From Patiriisocius_A hiemis (GTDB taxonomy: Bacteria; Bacteroidota; Bacteroidia; Flavobacteriales; Flavobacteriaceae): DNA of 64,000 bases. The stretch is from contig NZ_JAVRHZ010000002.1 in assembly GCF_031846325.1 (NCBI RefSeq), positions 1-64,000 on the forward strand, read 5' to 3'. The notes under the pieces were generated by a model. It made no database searches. It was not told where the DNA came from and worked only from the letters and a program-made list of their open reading frames with translations. Of this stretch, positions 1 to 8,454 are shown piece after piece. A program made the position numbers and the translations under genes. The first letter of the stretch is position 1; every line of letters begins with the position of its first letter.

Positions 1-1467
1 CATATCATTTACTATAAATTCTGCCCCAAAGGTTACTTCTACATCATCCGTGGCAAAACATGCCGCACTTATTGCCTCTAATGTATAAGTACCACTAACC
101 ATCGGCATTATAGTAGACTCAGTTTCTCCTGCAAGAGGAGCTCCATTTAAAAACCATTGATAATTAAATTGACCCGCTAAAGGACGACCTAAAATAGGTT
201 CTGTATTTTCACAAGGAAAAATATCTGGTCCTAAATCTAAAGCAAGGCTAGAAAAATCAACAAATTCAGAATCTTCATTATTAGTTTCGTCAGTTTCAGA
301 TACAATTCCAGTACCTGTACCATCATCGTCAACTACAGCAAGTAATGTAAAAGTAGCTGGTGTTGTAGCTATATCAAAATTAAAAGTAATTGAATTACTT
401 TCAGAACCTCCAATAGGAATATCTGAGTTTGTTTGAGATTGCCCAATTAAAATACCATCTCTGTAAAATGCAATGGGTGTGCCAGCTGGCAAAAGAGAAG
501 TACTATTAGTGTTCGATACTGTGTAAAATAAATCTACATTATTGTTTGAGCATAAAACCCCTAAATTGTCAATTGTAATTGTGGCATCAGGGTTTTCAGA
601 ATTAACAGATGTGATAACATTGTTAATCATAACAAAATCCTGATTAGATGTTAACTCTATAGTTGCACTTGTATCACCCACCATCAAAACATTAGCAACA
701 TCGTAAAAATCTAAATCCATATTAAATAATTGGTCTGACCCCGTATAGGAGTTAGTACCATTAAAGGCATTGTCACCTGGATTTAAAGGCGGATTATCAA
801 TCAATACCCCGTTAATTCTTAATGATTCATTATTAGCGAGAAACTGGTCACCCTCCCAAGCTAAAAAGCCTATTTTTGCTAAGTCTTGACTAGCAACATT
901 AAGATTGTCTATTGTTATACTTAAGCTGGTATTACTAGCAGAAACAAATTCTAAACCATCATATAATCCTATTTGATTTAAAGTTAATCTAGGATCTTCG
1001 TAAATAACTACTATAGACCATCCTCCAAAGTTAGTACCATTACCACAATATGTGGGTATAACAGCTGTTAAGTCTAAATCTGAAAGTGTGTAATTTCCTT
1101 GTCCGTTAGCCTGTAATATAGTTGTTACATCTGCATAAGCTGCAAAGAATGGGTTACCCTGTGAATTGACAGCAAATGTTCTTTCAGCAGAAACTGCTGT
1201 ACCATTTAATGTTACATCAAAATCACCTGAGCCTGATCCAGCCCAATATAGTCTAGCAGAAACAAGTGTTTGCAAGGGCTCTAAAGTGTAAACAGCACTA
1301 CTCTGAGTTAGTATAGTACATGGTCCACCACCATTTTCGGCAGTATTAAGAGTGTTACCAAAAGCAGTAAAATCGAATCTTCCATTAAATTGCTCAAATA
1401 ATTGAACTTGTTGAGCATTAAAGTTTAAAGTGAAAAGTATGGTTAGGAGGAGTAATAATATTCGCAT
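1..1467 (-). CDS. Secreted surface protein with CARDB-like repeat, C-terminus cut off by window edge
   Basis: The minus-strand frame is open from an ATG at 1467 to base 1, giving 489 residues without a stop. It starts with a signal peptide (MRILLLLLTILFTLNFNAQ). The body is rich in Thr, Asn, Ser and Gly with few charged residues, as in extracellular adhesin-like proteins. Around residues 300-400 there is a CARDB-like beta-sandwich (pattern 'VDDDGTGTGIVSETDETNNED'), followed by an Ig/PKD-like segment beginning 'LDLGPDIFPCENT'. In Bacteroidota this arrangement is typical of large proteins that end in a type IX secretion (type B) sorting domain. That domain would lie outside the window, so the secretion route is inference. 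A perfect -7 element lies just upstream. The exact function is unknown. Confidence 0.8.
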   Translation of the reverse strand, partial: MRILLLLLTILFTLNFNAQQVQLFEQFNGRFDFTAFGNTLNTAENGGGPCTILTQSSAVYTLEPLQTLVSARLYWAGSGSGDFDVTLNGTAVSAERTFAVNSQGNPFFAAYADVTTILQANGQGNYTLSDLDLTAVIPTYCGNGTNFGGWSIVVIYEDPRLTLNQIGLYDGLEFVSASNTSLSITIDNLNVASQDLAKIGFLAWEGDQFLANNESLRINGVLIDNPPLNPGDNAFNGTNSYTGSDQLFNMDLDFYDVANVLMVGDTSATIELTSNQDFVMINNVITSVNSENPDATITIDNLGVLCSNNNVDLFYTVSNTNSTSLLPAGTPIAFYRDGILIGQSQTNSDIPIGGSESNSITFNFDIATTPATFTLLAVVDDDGTGTGIVSETDETNNEDSEFVDFSSLALDLGPDIFPCENTEPILGRPLAGQFNYQWFLNGAPLAGETESTIMPMVSGTYTLEAISAACFATDDVEVTFGAEFIVNDM

Positions 1468-1486
1468 AAATAGGTTATTAAGCTGC

Positions 1487-1494
1487 CAAATATA
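1487..1494 (-). promoter_or_regulatory. -7 promoter element for the surface-protein gene
   Basis: On the minus strand this reads TATATTTG, a perfect match to the Bacteroidota -7 consensus TAnnTTTG, 20 bases before the ATG at 1467. No clear TTG -33 element is seen at the usual distance. It faces the nfuA promoter on the other strand. Confidence 0.55.
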
Positions 1495-1526
1495 TTGATT
1501 AGATTGCGTTTCTTTTCATATTTTTG
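1495..1526 (+). promoter_or_regulatory. Promoter of the nfuA-like gene
   Basis: A TTG (-33) at 1495-1497 is followed after 21 bases by TATTTTTG (-7) at 1519-1526, matching the Bacteroidota vegetative promoter. Transcription should start near 1533, giving a leader of only about 10 bases before the ATG at 1544. This argues against the TTG at 1535 as the start codon. Confidence 0.65.
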
Positions 1527-1543
1527 CAATAAAATTGCACCTT

Positions 1544-2449
1544 ATGCCTGATTTTAACATAGAGATACAACCTACTAACAACGAAAACATTGTGAAATTT
1601 ATTGTTAGTACATTTTTAACACAAGCAAAAAGTTATGAGTTTTCAAATATAGATGAAGCAAAACCTAGTCCTCTAGCACAACAGCTATTTCATTTACCAT
1701 TTGTAAAAACGGTATATATTTCTCAAAACTTTATTGCTATAGAAAAATACAATATTGTTAATTGGGAAGATGTGCAAAATGAAGTTGCCGAATCTATAGA
1801 CTCTTATATCCAAAGTGGCGAAGCTGTAATTGTAGATGATACTTCCACTAAAAAAGTACCCGTAACTGTATACGCAGAAAGCACTCCCAATCCTAGTGTA
1901 ATGAAATTTGTGGCTAACAAACCACTTGCCACAGGAACTTTTGAGTTTAAAAATATTGATACAACTAAAAATGCACCTCTTGCTAGAGCGCTATTTAGTT
2001 TTCCGTTTGTTAAAGAAGTATTTATTAGTGCCAATTATGTTTCTGTTATGAAATATGATATTGCAGAATGGAATGAAATTTCTACAGAAGTAAGAGGATT
2101 TATTAAAACTTACATAGAAGATGGAAAAGAAATTTTAAACGACGCTATTTTATCTGAAACTACTTCAAAAGAAAGTAATACCGCAACAGTTGCAACTACA
2201 GATTTAAAAGATATTGACAGAGAAATTATATCAATACTAGATGAATACATAAAACCGGCAGTTGCAGGGGATGGCGGTCACATAGCATTTAAGTCGTTTA
2301 ATGAAGATACCAAAACTGTTGAAGTTCTTTTACAAGGAGCCTGTAGTGGATGCCCCTCCTCTACAATTACCTTAAAAAATGGTATTGAAACAATGTTAAA
2401 AGAAATGCTGCAAGGAAGGGTTCAAAACGTTGTTGCCATTAACGGATAA
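1544..2449 (+). CDS. nfuA: NifU/Nfu family Fe-S cluster carrier
   Basis: This 301-residue protein should assemble or deliver [4Fe-4S] clusters to apoproteins in the cytoplasm. It has two Nfu N-terminal domains in tandem (about residues 3-95 and 108-195). The second keeps the family motif 'ESTPNPSVMKFV'; the first is divergent ('IQPTNNENIVKFI'). The C-terminal NifU domain (about 220-300) carries the cluster-binding Cys267-x-x-Cys270 in 'GACSGCPSS'. The start is placed at ATG 1544, because the upstream in-frame TTG at 1535 would sit at the predicted transcription start. It is followed by dodecin on the same strand. Family assignment is secure; the symbol is by homology only. Confidence 0.9.
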   Translation: MPDFNIEIQPTNNENIVKFIVSTFLTQAKSYEFSNIDEAKPSPLAQQLFHLPFVKTVYISQNFIAIEKYNIVNWEDVQNEVAESIDSYIQSGEAVIVDDTSTKKVPVTVYAESTPNPSVMKFVANKPLATGTFEFKNIDTTKNAPLARALFSFPFVKEVFISANYVSVMKYDIAEWNEISTEVRGFIKTYIEDGKEILNDAILSETTSKESNTATVATTDLKDIDREIISILDEYIKPAVAGDGGHIAFKSFNEDTKTVEVLLQGACSGCPSSTITLKNGIETMLKEMLQGRVQNVVAING

Positions 2450-2551
2450 ACCACATTTTTCTTTTCTAAACCCCTAGGATTTAACGATATCTTGAGATAG
2501 AAAGCGCCATATAATTTGTATTTTGCTAAAAATTAATAAAACAAACAAATT

Positions 2552-2752
2552 ATGGCAGTTTTAAAAGTAATCGAGGTATTAGCAAATTCTAATAAAAGTT
2601 GGGAAGAAGCTACTCAAAATGCTGTTAAACAAGCAGCAAAAAGTGTAAAAAACATTCGTTCTGTTTATATAAATGAGCAAAGCGCTAGCGTTGATGGTGA
2701 TATGGTAACAGAATATCGTGTGAACGTAAAAATAACTTTTGAGGTAAAGTAA
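2552..2752 (+). CDS. Dodecin family flavin-binding protein
   Basis: This 66-residue protein begins 'MAVLKVIEVLANSNKSWEEA' and has the beta-alpha-beta-beta layout and length of dodecins. Dodecins are small proteins that assemble into hollow dodecamers and store or buffer flavins in the cytoplasm. Visible family features are the 'SxKSWEEA' turn, the Ala-rich helix 'NAVKQAAKSVKNI', and a final strand 'RVNVKITFEVK'. It lies 102 bases after the nfuA-like gene and is followed by a strong terminator hairpin, so it is probably a short unit of its own or the end of the nfuA transcript. Confidence 0.9.
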   Translation: MAVLKVIEVLANSNKSWEEATQNAVKQAAKSVKNIRSVYINEQSASVDGDMVTEYRVNVKITFEVK

Positions 2753-2772
2753 CCTAACATTAATAAAATTAA

Positions 2773-2810
2773 ATGCGTTTCTTAGAATAAGAAGCGCATC
2801 TTTTTATTTT
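2773..2810 (+). terminator. Intrinsic terminator after dodecin
   Basis: A 12-base stem (2773-2784 with 2788-2799, one G-T pair) with a GAA loop is followed by CTTTTTATTTT. It ends only 7 bases before the next ATG at 2818. Confidence 0.8.
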
Positions 2811-2817
2811 AAACTCT

Positions 2818-4932
2818 ATGATGCTACGTTCTCTTATTTTAGTCTTTATATCCATTATTATTATTTCTTGTAATTCTTCAAAAAAAGAGCCTTTGGAAAC
2901 ACATGCTTATACAAATGAATTAATTAATGAAACAAGTCCTTACTTGTTACAACATGCTCACAATCCTGTAGATTGGAGACCATGGAATGAAAAGACACTA
3001 GCTAAAGCAAAGGCTGAAAAAAAATTAATGGTTATTAGTATAGGTTATGCAGCTTGCCATTGGTGTCATGTAATGGAACGTGAAAGTTTTGAAGATTCTA
3101 CAGTAGCTGCCGTGATGAATGATAATTTTATTTCAGTTAAAGTAGATAGAGAAGAGCGTCCAGATATTGACCAAATTTATATTAATGCTGTACAGTTAAT
3201 GACAGGAAGTGCTGGCTGGCCTCTTAATGTTATTACCCTTCCTGATGGTCGCCCTGTTTTTGGAGGTACTTATTTTACAAAACAAGAGTGGACAAACGCG
3301 CTAGAACAAATCCAAGAAGCCTACAATACTAATCCAGAAAGACTTAAAGAATACGCAAGTAAGCTTGAAGAAGGTATAAAAAGCATGGACTTAATTACTG
3401 TTAACAATGAAAACGTTGACTTACAGAATTACCCGACAAAAGATTTAATTGCAACTTGGAGCGAAAGTTTTGATACGCTTTATGGAGGCTACAAACGTTC
3501 ACCAAAATTTATGATGCCTAGTAATTATCATTATCTTCTTCGAAGAGCAAAAAACACCAATGATGATGAGCTATTAAATTATGTTACTAAAACATTAGAC
3601 AAGATTGCGTATGGCGGTGTATATGACCATATTGGAGGTGGGTTTTCAAGGTACAGTACTGATATGAAATGGCATGTACCCCACTTTGAAAAAATGCTAT
3701 ATGACAATGGACAATTAGTTAGTCTTTATAGTGATGCTTATTTGGCTACAAAAAATCCTCTCTACAAAGAAGTCGTTTTTGAAACACTAAACTATATCAA
3801 AGAAGAAATGACTAATAGTGAAGGCGCTTTTTATTCTTCTTTGGATGCTGATAGTAAGGATGAAAATGGAGAATTGGAAGAAGGTGCTTATTACACTTAT
3901 ACAAAAGAGGAGTTAGAGGCACTAATGGGTGATGATTTTAAACTTTTTTCTGATTATTATAATGTGAATAACTTTGGAAAATGGGAAGAGGAAAACAATT
4001 ATATCTTAATAAGATCAAAGACAGATACTGAAATTTTAAGTGAATATAATCTTACTCCCGAAGTATTTCAGAATAAGAAAAGAGAATGGAAAAAAACTTT
4101 GTTAGAGTATCGTAACAAAAGAGACAGACCAAGACTAGATGATAAAACCCTCACTTCTTGGAATGCTCTTATGCTGCAAGGATATATTGATGCCTACAAG
4201 GCATTTAAAACTCCAGAATACCTTGAAGTTGCTTTAAAAAATGCCAGTTTTATAAAAGAAAAACAATTACAAAAAAGCGGTGCTTTATTCCACAGCTATA
4301 AAGACGGAAAAAGTACAATTAATGGATACTTAGAGGATTATGCTGCTGTTGCGCAGGCCTATATTTCTTTATATGAAATTACATTAGATGAAGAATGGTT
4401 ACAAATAGCAAAACAACTTGTAGACTATTCGTTCGAGTACTTTTTTGATGAAGAAAAAAGCATGTTTTATTTTACGTCTACCGAAGATGCTGCCCTTGTT
4501 ACCAGAAATTTTGAATATAGGGACAATGTAATTCCTGCTTCAAATTCAATAATGGCAAAAAATCTTTTTAAACTTTCACATTATTATGATAGTCCTAGGT
4601 ATAAAGATGTTAATAGACAAATGCTCAAAAACGTTCAATTAGAAATTGAGCAATATCCAGCTGGGTTTTCTAACTGGTTAGATTTACTAGAAAATTATCA
4701 AAATAAATACTATGAAATAGTAGTTGTAGGTGAAAATGCAAAAGAAAAAATAAACGAAATAAATCAAGAATATTTACCTAATAAACTTGTTGCTGGAAGT
4801 ATAGAAGCAAGCAATGGATATTTACTTGAAGGAAGGCATATTGAAGGTGAAACGTATATTTATGTATGTGTTAATAACACCTGTAAGTTACCAATGAAAG
4901 AAACAGAAAAAGCAATACAATCAATTAAATAA
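2818..4932 (+). CDS. DUF255 thioredoxin-fold lipoprotein (YyaL/SSP411 family)
   Basis: This is a 704-residue protein of the YyaL/spermatogenesis-associated protein 20 family: an N-terminal thioredoxin-like domain (about residues 30-190) followed by an (alpha/alpha)6 barrel (about 200-690) like N-acyl-glucosamine epimerases. The redox-type motif Cys80-His-Trp-Cys83 stands in 'AACHWCHVMERESFED', with the family signature 'NPVDWRPW' before it. Unlike cytoplasmic relatives it has a lipoprotein signal (lipobox 'IISC', Cys18), so it is probably anchored in the envelope facing the periplasm. The biochemical function of the family is not settled. ATG codons at 2818 and 2821 are both possible. It is spaced 27 bases from the MscS gene, suggesting co-transcription. 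Confidence 0.88.
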   Translation: MMLRSLILVFISIIIISCNSSKKEPLETHAYTNELINETSPYLLQHAHNPVDWRPWNEKTLAKAKAEKKLMVISIGYAACHWCHVMERESFEDSTVAAVMNDNFISVKVDREERPDIDQIYINAVQLMTGSAGWPLNVITLPDGRPVFGGTYFTKQEWTNALEQIQEAYNTNPERLKEYASKLEEGIKSMDLITVNNENVDLQNYPTKDLIATWSESFDTLYGGYKRSPKFMMPSNYHYLLRRAKNTNDDELLNYVTKTLDKIAYGGVYDHIGGGFSRYSTDMKWHVPHFEKMLYDNGQLVSLYSDAYLATKNPLYKEVVFETLNYIKEEMTNSEGAFYSSLDADSKDENGELEEGAYYTYTKEELEALMGDDFKLFSDYYNVNNFGKWEEENNYILIRSKTDTEILSEYNLTPEVFQNKKREWKKTLLEYRNKRDRPRLDDKTLTSWNALMLQGYIDAYKAFKTPEYLEVALKNASFIKEKQLQKSGALFHSYKDGKSTINGYLEDYAAVAQAYISLYEITLDEEWLQIAKQLVDYSFEYFFDEEKSMFYFTSTEDAALVTRNFEYRDNVIPASNSIMAKNLFKLSHYYDSPRYKDVNRQMLKNVQLEIEQYPAGFSNWLDLLENYQNKYYEIVVVGENAKEKINEINQEYLPNKLVAGSIEASNGYLLEGRHIEGETYIYVCVNNTCKLPMKETEKAIQSIK

Positions 4933-4959
4933 ATAATTTATAAAAAGAAGATAGCATTT

Positions 4960-5796
4960 ATGGAAAAATTTAAAAACCTAGATACTTATATTGAAGAGTA
5001 TGGACAAAAGTTAATAGACTTTTTACCACAATTAATTGGGGCCATACTTATTTTAATTATAGGACTTTGGGTAGTTAAGTTAATAAACAAACTAGTAAAA
5101 CGATTTTTTGACAAAAAAGACTTTGATGTAACTTTAGAGAAGTTTGTAGCTAGTTTAATTAATTGGGGGCTAAAAATTATTTTATTTGTTTTGGTTGTAA
5201 CACAACTAGGGGTAGAATCTGCCTCTCTTGTTGCCATAATTGGTGCAGCAGGATTAGCAATTGGTCTTGCATTACAAGGATCTCTGTCTAATTTTGCCGG
5301 CGGCGTTTTAATTTTATTATTAAAACCTTTTAAAGTTGGGCACTTTATAAAAGCACAAGGAATAGAAGGAACTGTAAAAGAGATTTCTATATTCACAACA
5401 AAACTTAACACATTTGGAAATCAAATAGCCGTTATTCCTAATGGAAAGTTATCTAACGAAAATATTATAAACTACACCGAAGAGGAATTAAGGCGAGAAG
5501 CACTTACTTTTGGCATAAGTTATGATAGTAATATTAAGGAAGCAAAAGATATTTTGCTTAACTTAGTAAATGAGCAAGAAACAGTATTAAAGTTAGAGGA
5601 CAAAATGCCTATGGTTGTAGTTACAGAACTTGCAGATAGTTCTGTAAATCTATCACTAAGATATTGGGCACACATTGACAACTTTTGGCCTATTAGGTTT
5701 TATACACTTGAAGAAGGAAAAAAACGTCTTGAAGCTGCTGGGATTTCCATCCCTTTTCCGCAGAGAGATGTACATTTATATAATACAAATCAATAA
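4960..5796 (+). CDS. Small-conductance mechanosensitive channel (MscS family)
   Basis: This 278-residue inner-membrane protein should open under membrane tension and release solutes during hypo-osmotic shock. Three membrane segments are visible (about residues 20-43, 65-85 and 90-125). The third is the Gly/Ala-rich pore helix 'GAAGLAIGLALQGSLSNFAG', followed by 'LLLKPFKVG', both diagnostic of the family. The rest is the cytoplasmic vestibule (beta domain then alpha/beta domain), including 'VIPNGKLSNENIINYT'. Length matches the minimal E. coli MscS type (about 286). The next gene starts 10 bases downstream, so the two are probably co-transcribed. Confidence 0.92.
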   Translation: MEKFKNLDTYIEEYGQKLIDFLPQLIGAILILIIGLWVVKLINKLVKRFFDKKDFDVTLEKFVASLINWGLKIILFVLVVTQLGVESASLVAIIGAAGLAIGLALQGSLSNFAGGVLILLLKPFKVGHFIKAQGIEGTVKEISIFTTKLNTFGNQIAVIPNGKLSNENIINYTEEELRREALTFGISYDSNIKEAKDILLNLVNEQETVLKLEDKMPMVVVTELADSSVNLSLRYWAHIDNFWPIRFYTLEEGKKRLEAAGISIPFPQRDVHLYNTNQ

Positions 5797-5806
5797 ATTA
5801 AATATT

Positions 5807-6511
5807 ATGAAAAAATTTCTTTTACTTTTTTTAATAATTGCTCTAGCGAATAATTCCTACTCGCAACTTGATGTTTCTGGAGGAGGAGCTGCAGAGGCAA
5901 TCTGGACTCAAAACTATAACAAACAGCTTATAGGAGATGTAGAAATTAGTGCCATAGAAGGCTCTCCTTACGTTACCGAAGCTTTTCTACCAGGGAAAAT
6001 ATATTCTGGAGGTAAAGTTCAAAATCAAAATGTTTTATTGAGATATAATATCTACAATGATTTAATTGAGGTTGAAGACCCATCAAAAGGAACTAAAGGC
6101 CCTCACAATAGCGTCTTAAGATCTTCTAGGATTTGGGTGGAAATTGCTGGTAAGAAGTATGTTTATATGGATAACTTTAGAGATGATAACCATACAGATG
6201 GCAGTTATTTAGTTTTACTGAAAAAGGATGAAAACTTCAATTTATATAAAAAGCATAATGCAAAGCTAAATGAAGCAAGAAAGGCAAGAAATTCTTACGA
6301 AAGAGACAAGCCTGCATCATTTACTCAAAATGTTAGCTATTATTTTTTAGATAATTCTAATAACGAATTTATAGAAGTGCCCGACAGAAAATCAAAGGCA
6401 ATAAAGAAAATGGAAAGTTTAAAAAAGGGTAGTAAGTCTTTTATTGCTAAAAACAAACTAGACCTTGAAGACGAAAATGACATGATAACTTTATTTAATT
6501 TTGTTAAATAA
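5807..6511 (+). CDS. Exported protein of unknown function
   Basis: I do not recognise the family. The 234-residue product starts at ATG 5807, where a clear signal peptide begins (MKKFLLLFLIIALANNSYSQ, cleavage after SYS or SYSQ). The longer upstream frame overlaps the MscS gene and lacks a signal, so it is rejected. The mature part begins 'LDVSGGGAAEAIWTQNYNKQL', is mixed alpha/beta in composition, has an aromatic stretch near residues 110-135 ('RIWVEIAGKKYVYMDNF'), and ends in a Lys-rich region. There are no cysteines in the mature part and no enzyme motif that I can see. It is the last gene of a plus-strand run and meets tsaB tail to tail with one base between the stop codons. Confidence 0.8.
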   Translation: MKKFLLLFLIIALANNSYSQLDVSGGGAAEAIWTQNYNKQLIGDVEISAIEGSPYVTEAFLPGKIYSGGKVQNQNVLLRYNIYNDLIEVEDPSKGTKGPHNSVLRSSRIWVEIAGKKYVYMDNFRDDNHTDGSYLVLLKKDENFNLYKKHNAKLNEARKARNSYERDKPASFTQNVSYYFLDNSNNEFIEVPDRKSKAIKKMESLKKGSKSFIAKNKLDLEDENDMITLFNFVK

Positions 6512-6512
6512 A

Positions 6513-7166
6513 TTATCCTCCAACAAAATCCTTTAAATAATAAGGCTCAAAATAAGCGACATCTTCGGTGTCGCTTATTTTGTGTTTTTCTTCAGCAATA
6601 AATACCATTTGAAGTGAAGAGGGGTAAGCTTCAACAAAAGAAGCATTTTGGTGATTACAAATTCTTTCAAATTTTGCTACCGCATCTCCTATAAAAACTA
6701 CCTTGTTATTTTCTAAATACTTAGAAAAAGATGCTTCATTCAGAATTTCAGCTTTAGTGTCTCGTATCCTTTTTTTATCGGAGTTAAAGACTGCACTATA
6801 TACTTCCATCCTTCTTGCATCAAGCATAGGTACTATAGTAACATTTTCTGAAACTTGTTGTGCTAAGACATCTAAGGTTTCAATTGCGAGTAACGGGATA
6901 CTAAGTGCATAGCACAGCCCTTTTGCTGCAGAAACCCCAATTCTAAGGCCTGTGTATGAGCCTGGTCCTTTACTTATCGCTATAGCATCTAGGGCTTCTT
7001 TTTTTATTGAAGCTTCTTTTAACACTTCTTCAATAAATACATGCAGATTTTCAGCATGAGAATAGCCTGGAGTTTTATCTTCTTTAAACGCAATAACGCT
7101 TCCATTTACTGAAAGCGTTACTGAGCAATTAGTTGTTGCTGTTTCAAGACAGAGTATTGTTGCCAT
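6513..7166 (-). CDS. tsaB: tRNA threonylcarbamoyladenosine biosynthesis protein TsaB
   Basis: This 217-residue protein has the ASKHA fold of TsaB, the partner that supports TsaD in making the t6A modification at position 37 of ANN-decoding tRNAs. Family hallmarks are the N-terminal 'ILCLETATTNCSVTL', the 'YSHAENLHVFIEEVL' segment, and the glycine-rich 'ISKGPGSYTGLRIGVSAAKGL' region (about residues 64-84). Length is normal for Bacteroidota. Its ATG overlaps the stop of the upstream adaptor gene by one base (TAATG), so it is translationally coupled to the exporter operon, a placement with no obvious functional link. The 3' end holds a perfect hairpin (see the terminator entry). Confidence 0.95.
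   Translation of the reverse strand: MATILCLETATTNCSVTLSVNGSVIAFKEDKTPGYSHAENLHVFIEEVLKEASIKKEALDAIAISKGPGSYTGLRIGVSAAKGLCYALSIPLLAIETLDVLAQQVSENVTIVPMLDARRMEVYSAVFNSDKKRIRDTKAEILNEASFSKYLENNKVVFIGDAVAKFERICNHQNASFVEAYPSSLQMVFIAEEKHKISDTEDVAYFEPYYLKDFVGG
6548..6595 (+). terminator. Probable terminator of the plus-strand operon, embedded in the 3' end of tsaB
   Basis: A perfect 14-base stem (6548-6561 with 6569-6582) encloses a loop containing C-TTCG-G, an extra-stable tetraloop, and is followed on the plus strand by TGTTTTTCTT. It lies 36 bases past the stop of the unknown exported protein but entirely inside the coding region of tsaB. Confidence 0.65.
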
Positions 7167-8452
7167 TAAGCGTCTTCCTTATCTGAATTATCCTTTTCTT
7201 CTTTCTTTTGCTCAACATCATCCCCAGGTTTCAAACTCTTGGTAACTGTATTATAAGGCCCAGTTATAACTTTATCGCCTTCTTGTAATCCAGTTTTTAC
7301 TTCGATATTTGTATCATCCTGAATTCCTGTTGTTACTACTCTTAATTTTGCTTTACCATTATTTTCAACAAAAACACATTCAAACTTTTCTTCCTCAGCA
7401 GTATTATCTTTCTTAAAACTTCTTCTTGTAGAAGTAGTATCGGTCTTAATAACAATGGCACTAATTGGTACTCCAACAATATTTTGTTTTTTATTTGTAA
7501 TTACATCAACAGTTGCTGTCATTCCAGGACGAAAAGGAGAGTAGCTTTCTGGCTTCCCTTCTGTTAAGTCTGCATAGGATTCTGGTAAAATTCTAACTTT
7601 TACTTTAAAGTTTGTTACTTGGTCCGCAGATAAAGTATTTTCTGCAGAGTTTGCTATTTCTGTAACTACTCCTTTAAACTCTTTCTTTAAATAAGCATCT
7701 ACTTCAACAATTGTAGAATCTCCTAAAGAAAGTTTTACAATATCATTTTCATTAACATCAACTTCAACTTCCATGTTGCTTAAATTTGCAACACGTACAA
7801 TTTCTGTTCCTGCCATTTGAGCAGTTCCTACTACTCTTTCACCAAGTTCAACCGAAAGTTTTGAAATTGTCCCACTCATAGGAGCATAAATAGAAGTCCT
7901 AGAAAGGTTATCTCTAGTTTGTTTTACATTTGCCGCTGCACTTTGTACACTATAATATGCAGCATCTTTATTAGCCTTAGCGCTTTCAAACTCTGTTACT
8001 GAGCGATCCCACTCAGATTTTGAAATCACTCCTTTTTCAAATAGTGACTTATTTCTATCATAGTTTAACCTTGCATTGTTAAGATTAGCTTCTGCTTGAG
8101 ATAGTTGTGCTCTTACATTTTGTAAACCAGCTTGTGATTGACTGAGCGCTGCTTGAATTAAATCTGGATTTATCTTTACTAATAAATCGCCTTTTTCAAC
8201 TTCTTGCCCCTCTTTTACAGGAAGCTCAATAATTTCTCCTGAAACTTCAGATGAAAGGTTTACTTCAACCTCTGGTTGAATTTTTCCGGTTGCAGCAACA
8301 GTTTCAATAATGTCAATTGGAGTAACTTCTGTAATTTCAACAGATTTTGCATCGCTATTACCGCCTATCATTCCTGCTTTTTTTGCAGCTATCAAAGCAA
8401 TAATTGCAATTACAAATAGTGAAACAATGATGATTAGTGTTCTTTTCTTCAT
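7166..8452 (-). CDS. Periplasmic adaptor (membrane fusion protein), MacA/HlyD type, second copy
   Basis: This 428-residue adaptor should bridge an inner-membrane exporter to the TolC-like channel. It has an N-terminal membrane anchor (about residues 5-24), a split lipoyl/barrel-sandwich domain ('VEVNLSSEVSGEIIELPVKEGQEVEKGD' is its first half), a coiled-coil hairpin about residues 100-190 ('SQSQAGLQNVRAQLSQAEANL'), the second lipoyl half ('IYAPMSGTISKLSVELGERV'), a beta barrel and a membrane-proximal domain. The end is strongly charged (KKEEKDNSDKEDA). It follows the TolC gene and overlaps tsaB by one base. It is the second adaptor in the same operon, so it may serve the second permease, act with the first adaptor, or bind another pump. 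Confidence 0.9.
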   Translation of the reverse strand: MKKRTLIIIVSLFVIAIIALIAAKKAGMIGGNSDAKSVEITEVTPIDIIETVAATGKIQPEVEVNLSSEVSGEIIELPVKEGQEVEKGDLLVKINPDLIQAALSQSQAGLQNVRAQLSQAEANLNNARLNYDRNKSLFEKGVISKSEWDRSVTEFESAKANKDAAYYSVQSAAANVKQTRDNLSRTSIYAPMSGTISKLSVELGERVVGTAQMAGTEIVRVANLSNMEVEVDVNENDIVKLSLGDSTIVEVDAYLKKEFKGVVTEIANSAENTLSADQVTNFKVKVRILPESYADLTEGKPESYSPFRPGMTATVDVITNKKQNIVGVPISAIVIKTDTTSTRRSFKKDNTAEEEKFECVFVENNGKAKLRVVTTGIQDDTNIEVKTGLQEGDKVITGPYNTVTKSLKPGDDVEQKKEEKDNSDKEDA

Positions 8453-8454
8453 AT

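Noticed and set aside
2491..2525. Possible promoter for dodecin (TTG with TAATTTG or TATTTTG)
   Set aside because: Both -7 candidates are one base short of TAnnTTTG and the spacers are 17 or 24 bases, so no clear call is possible.
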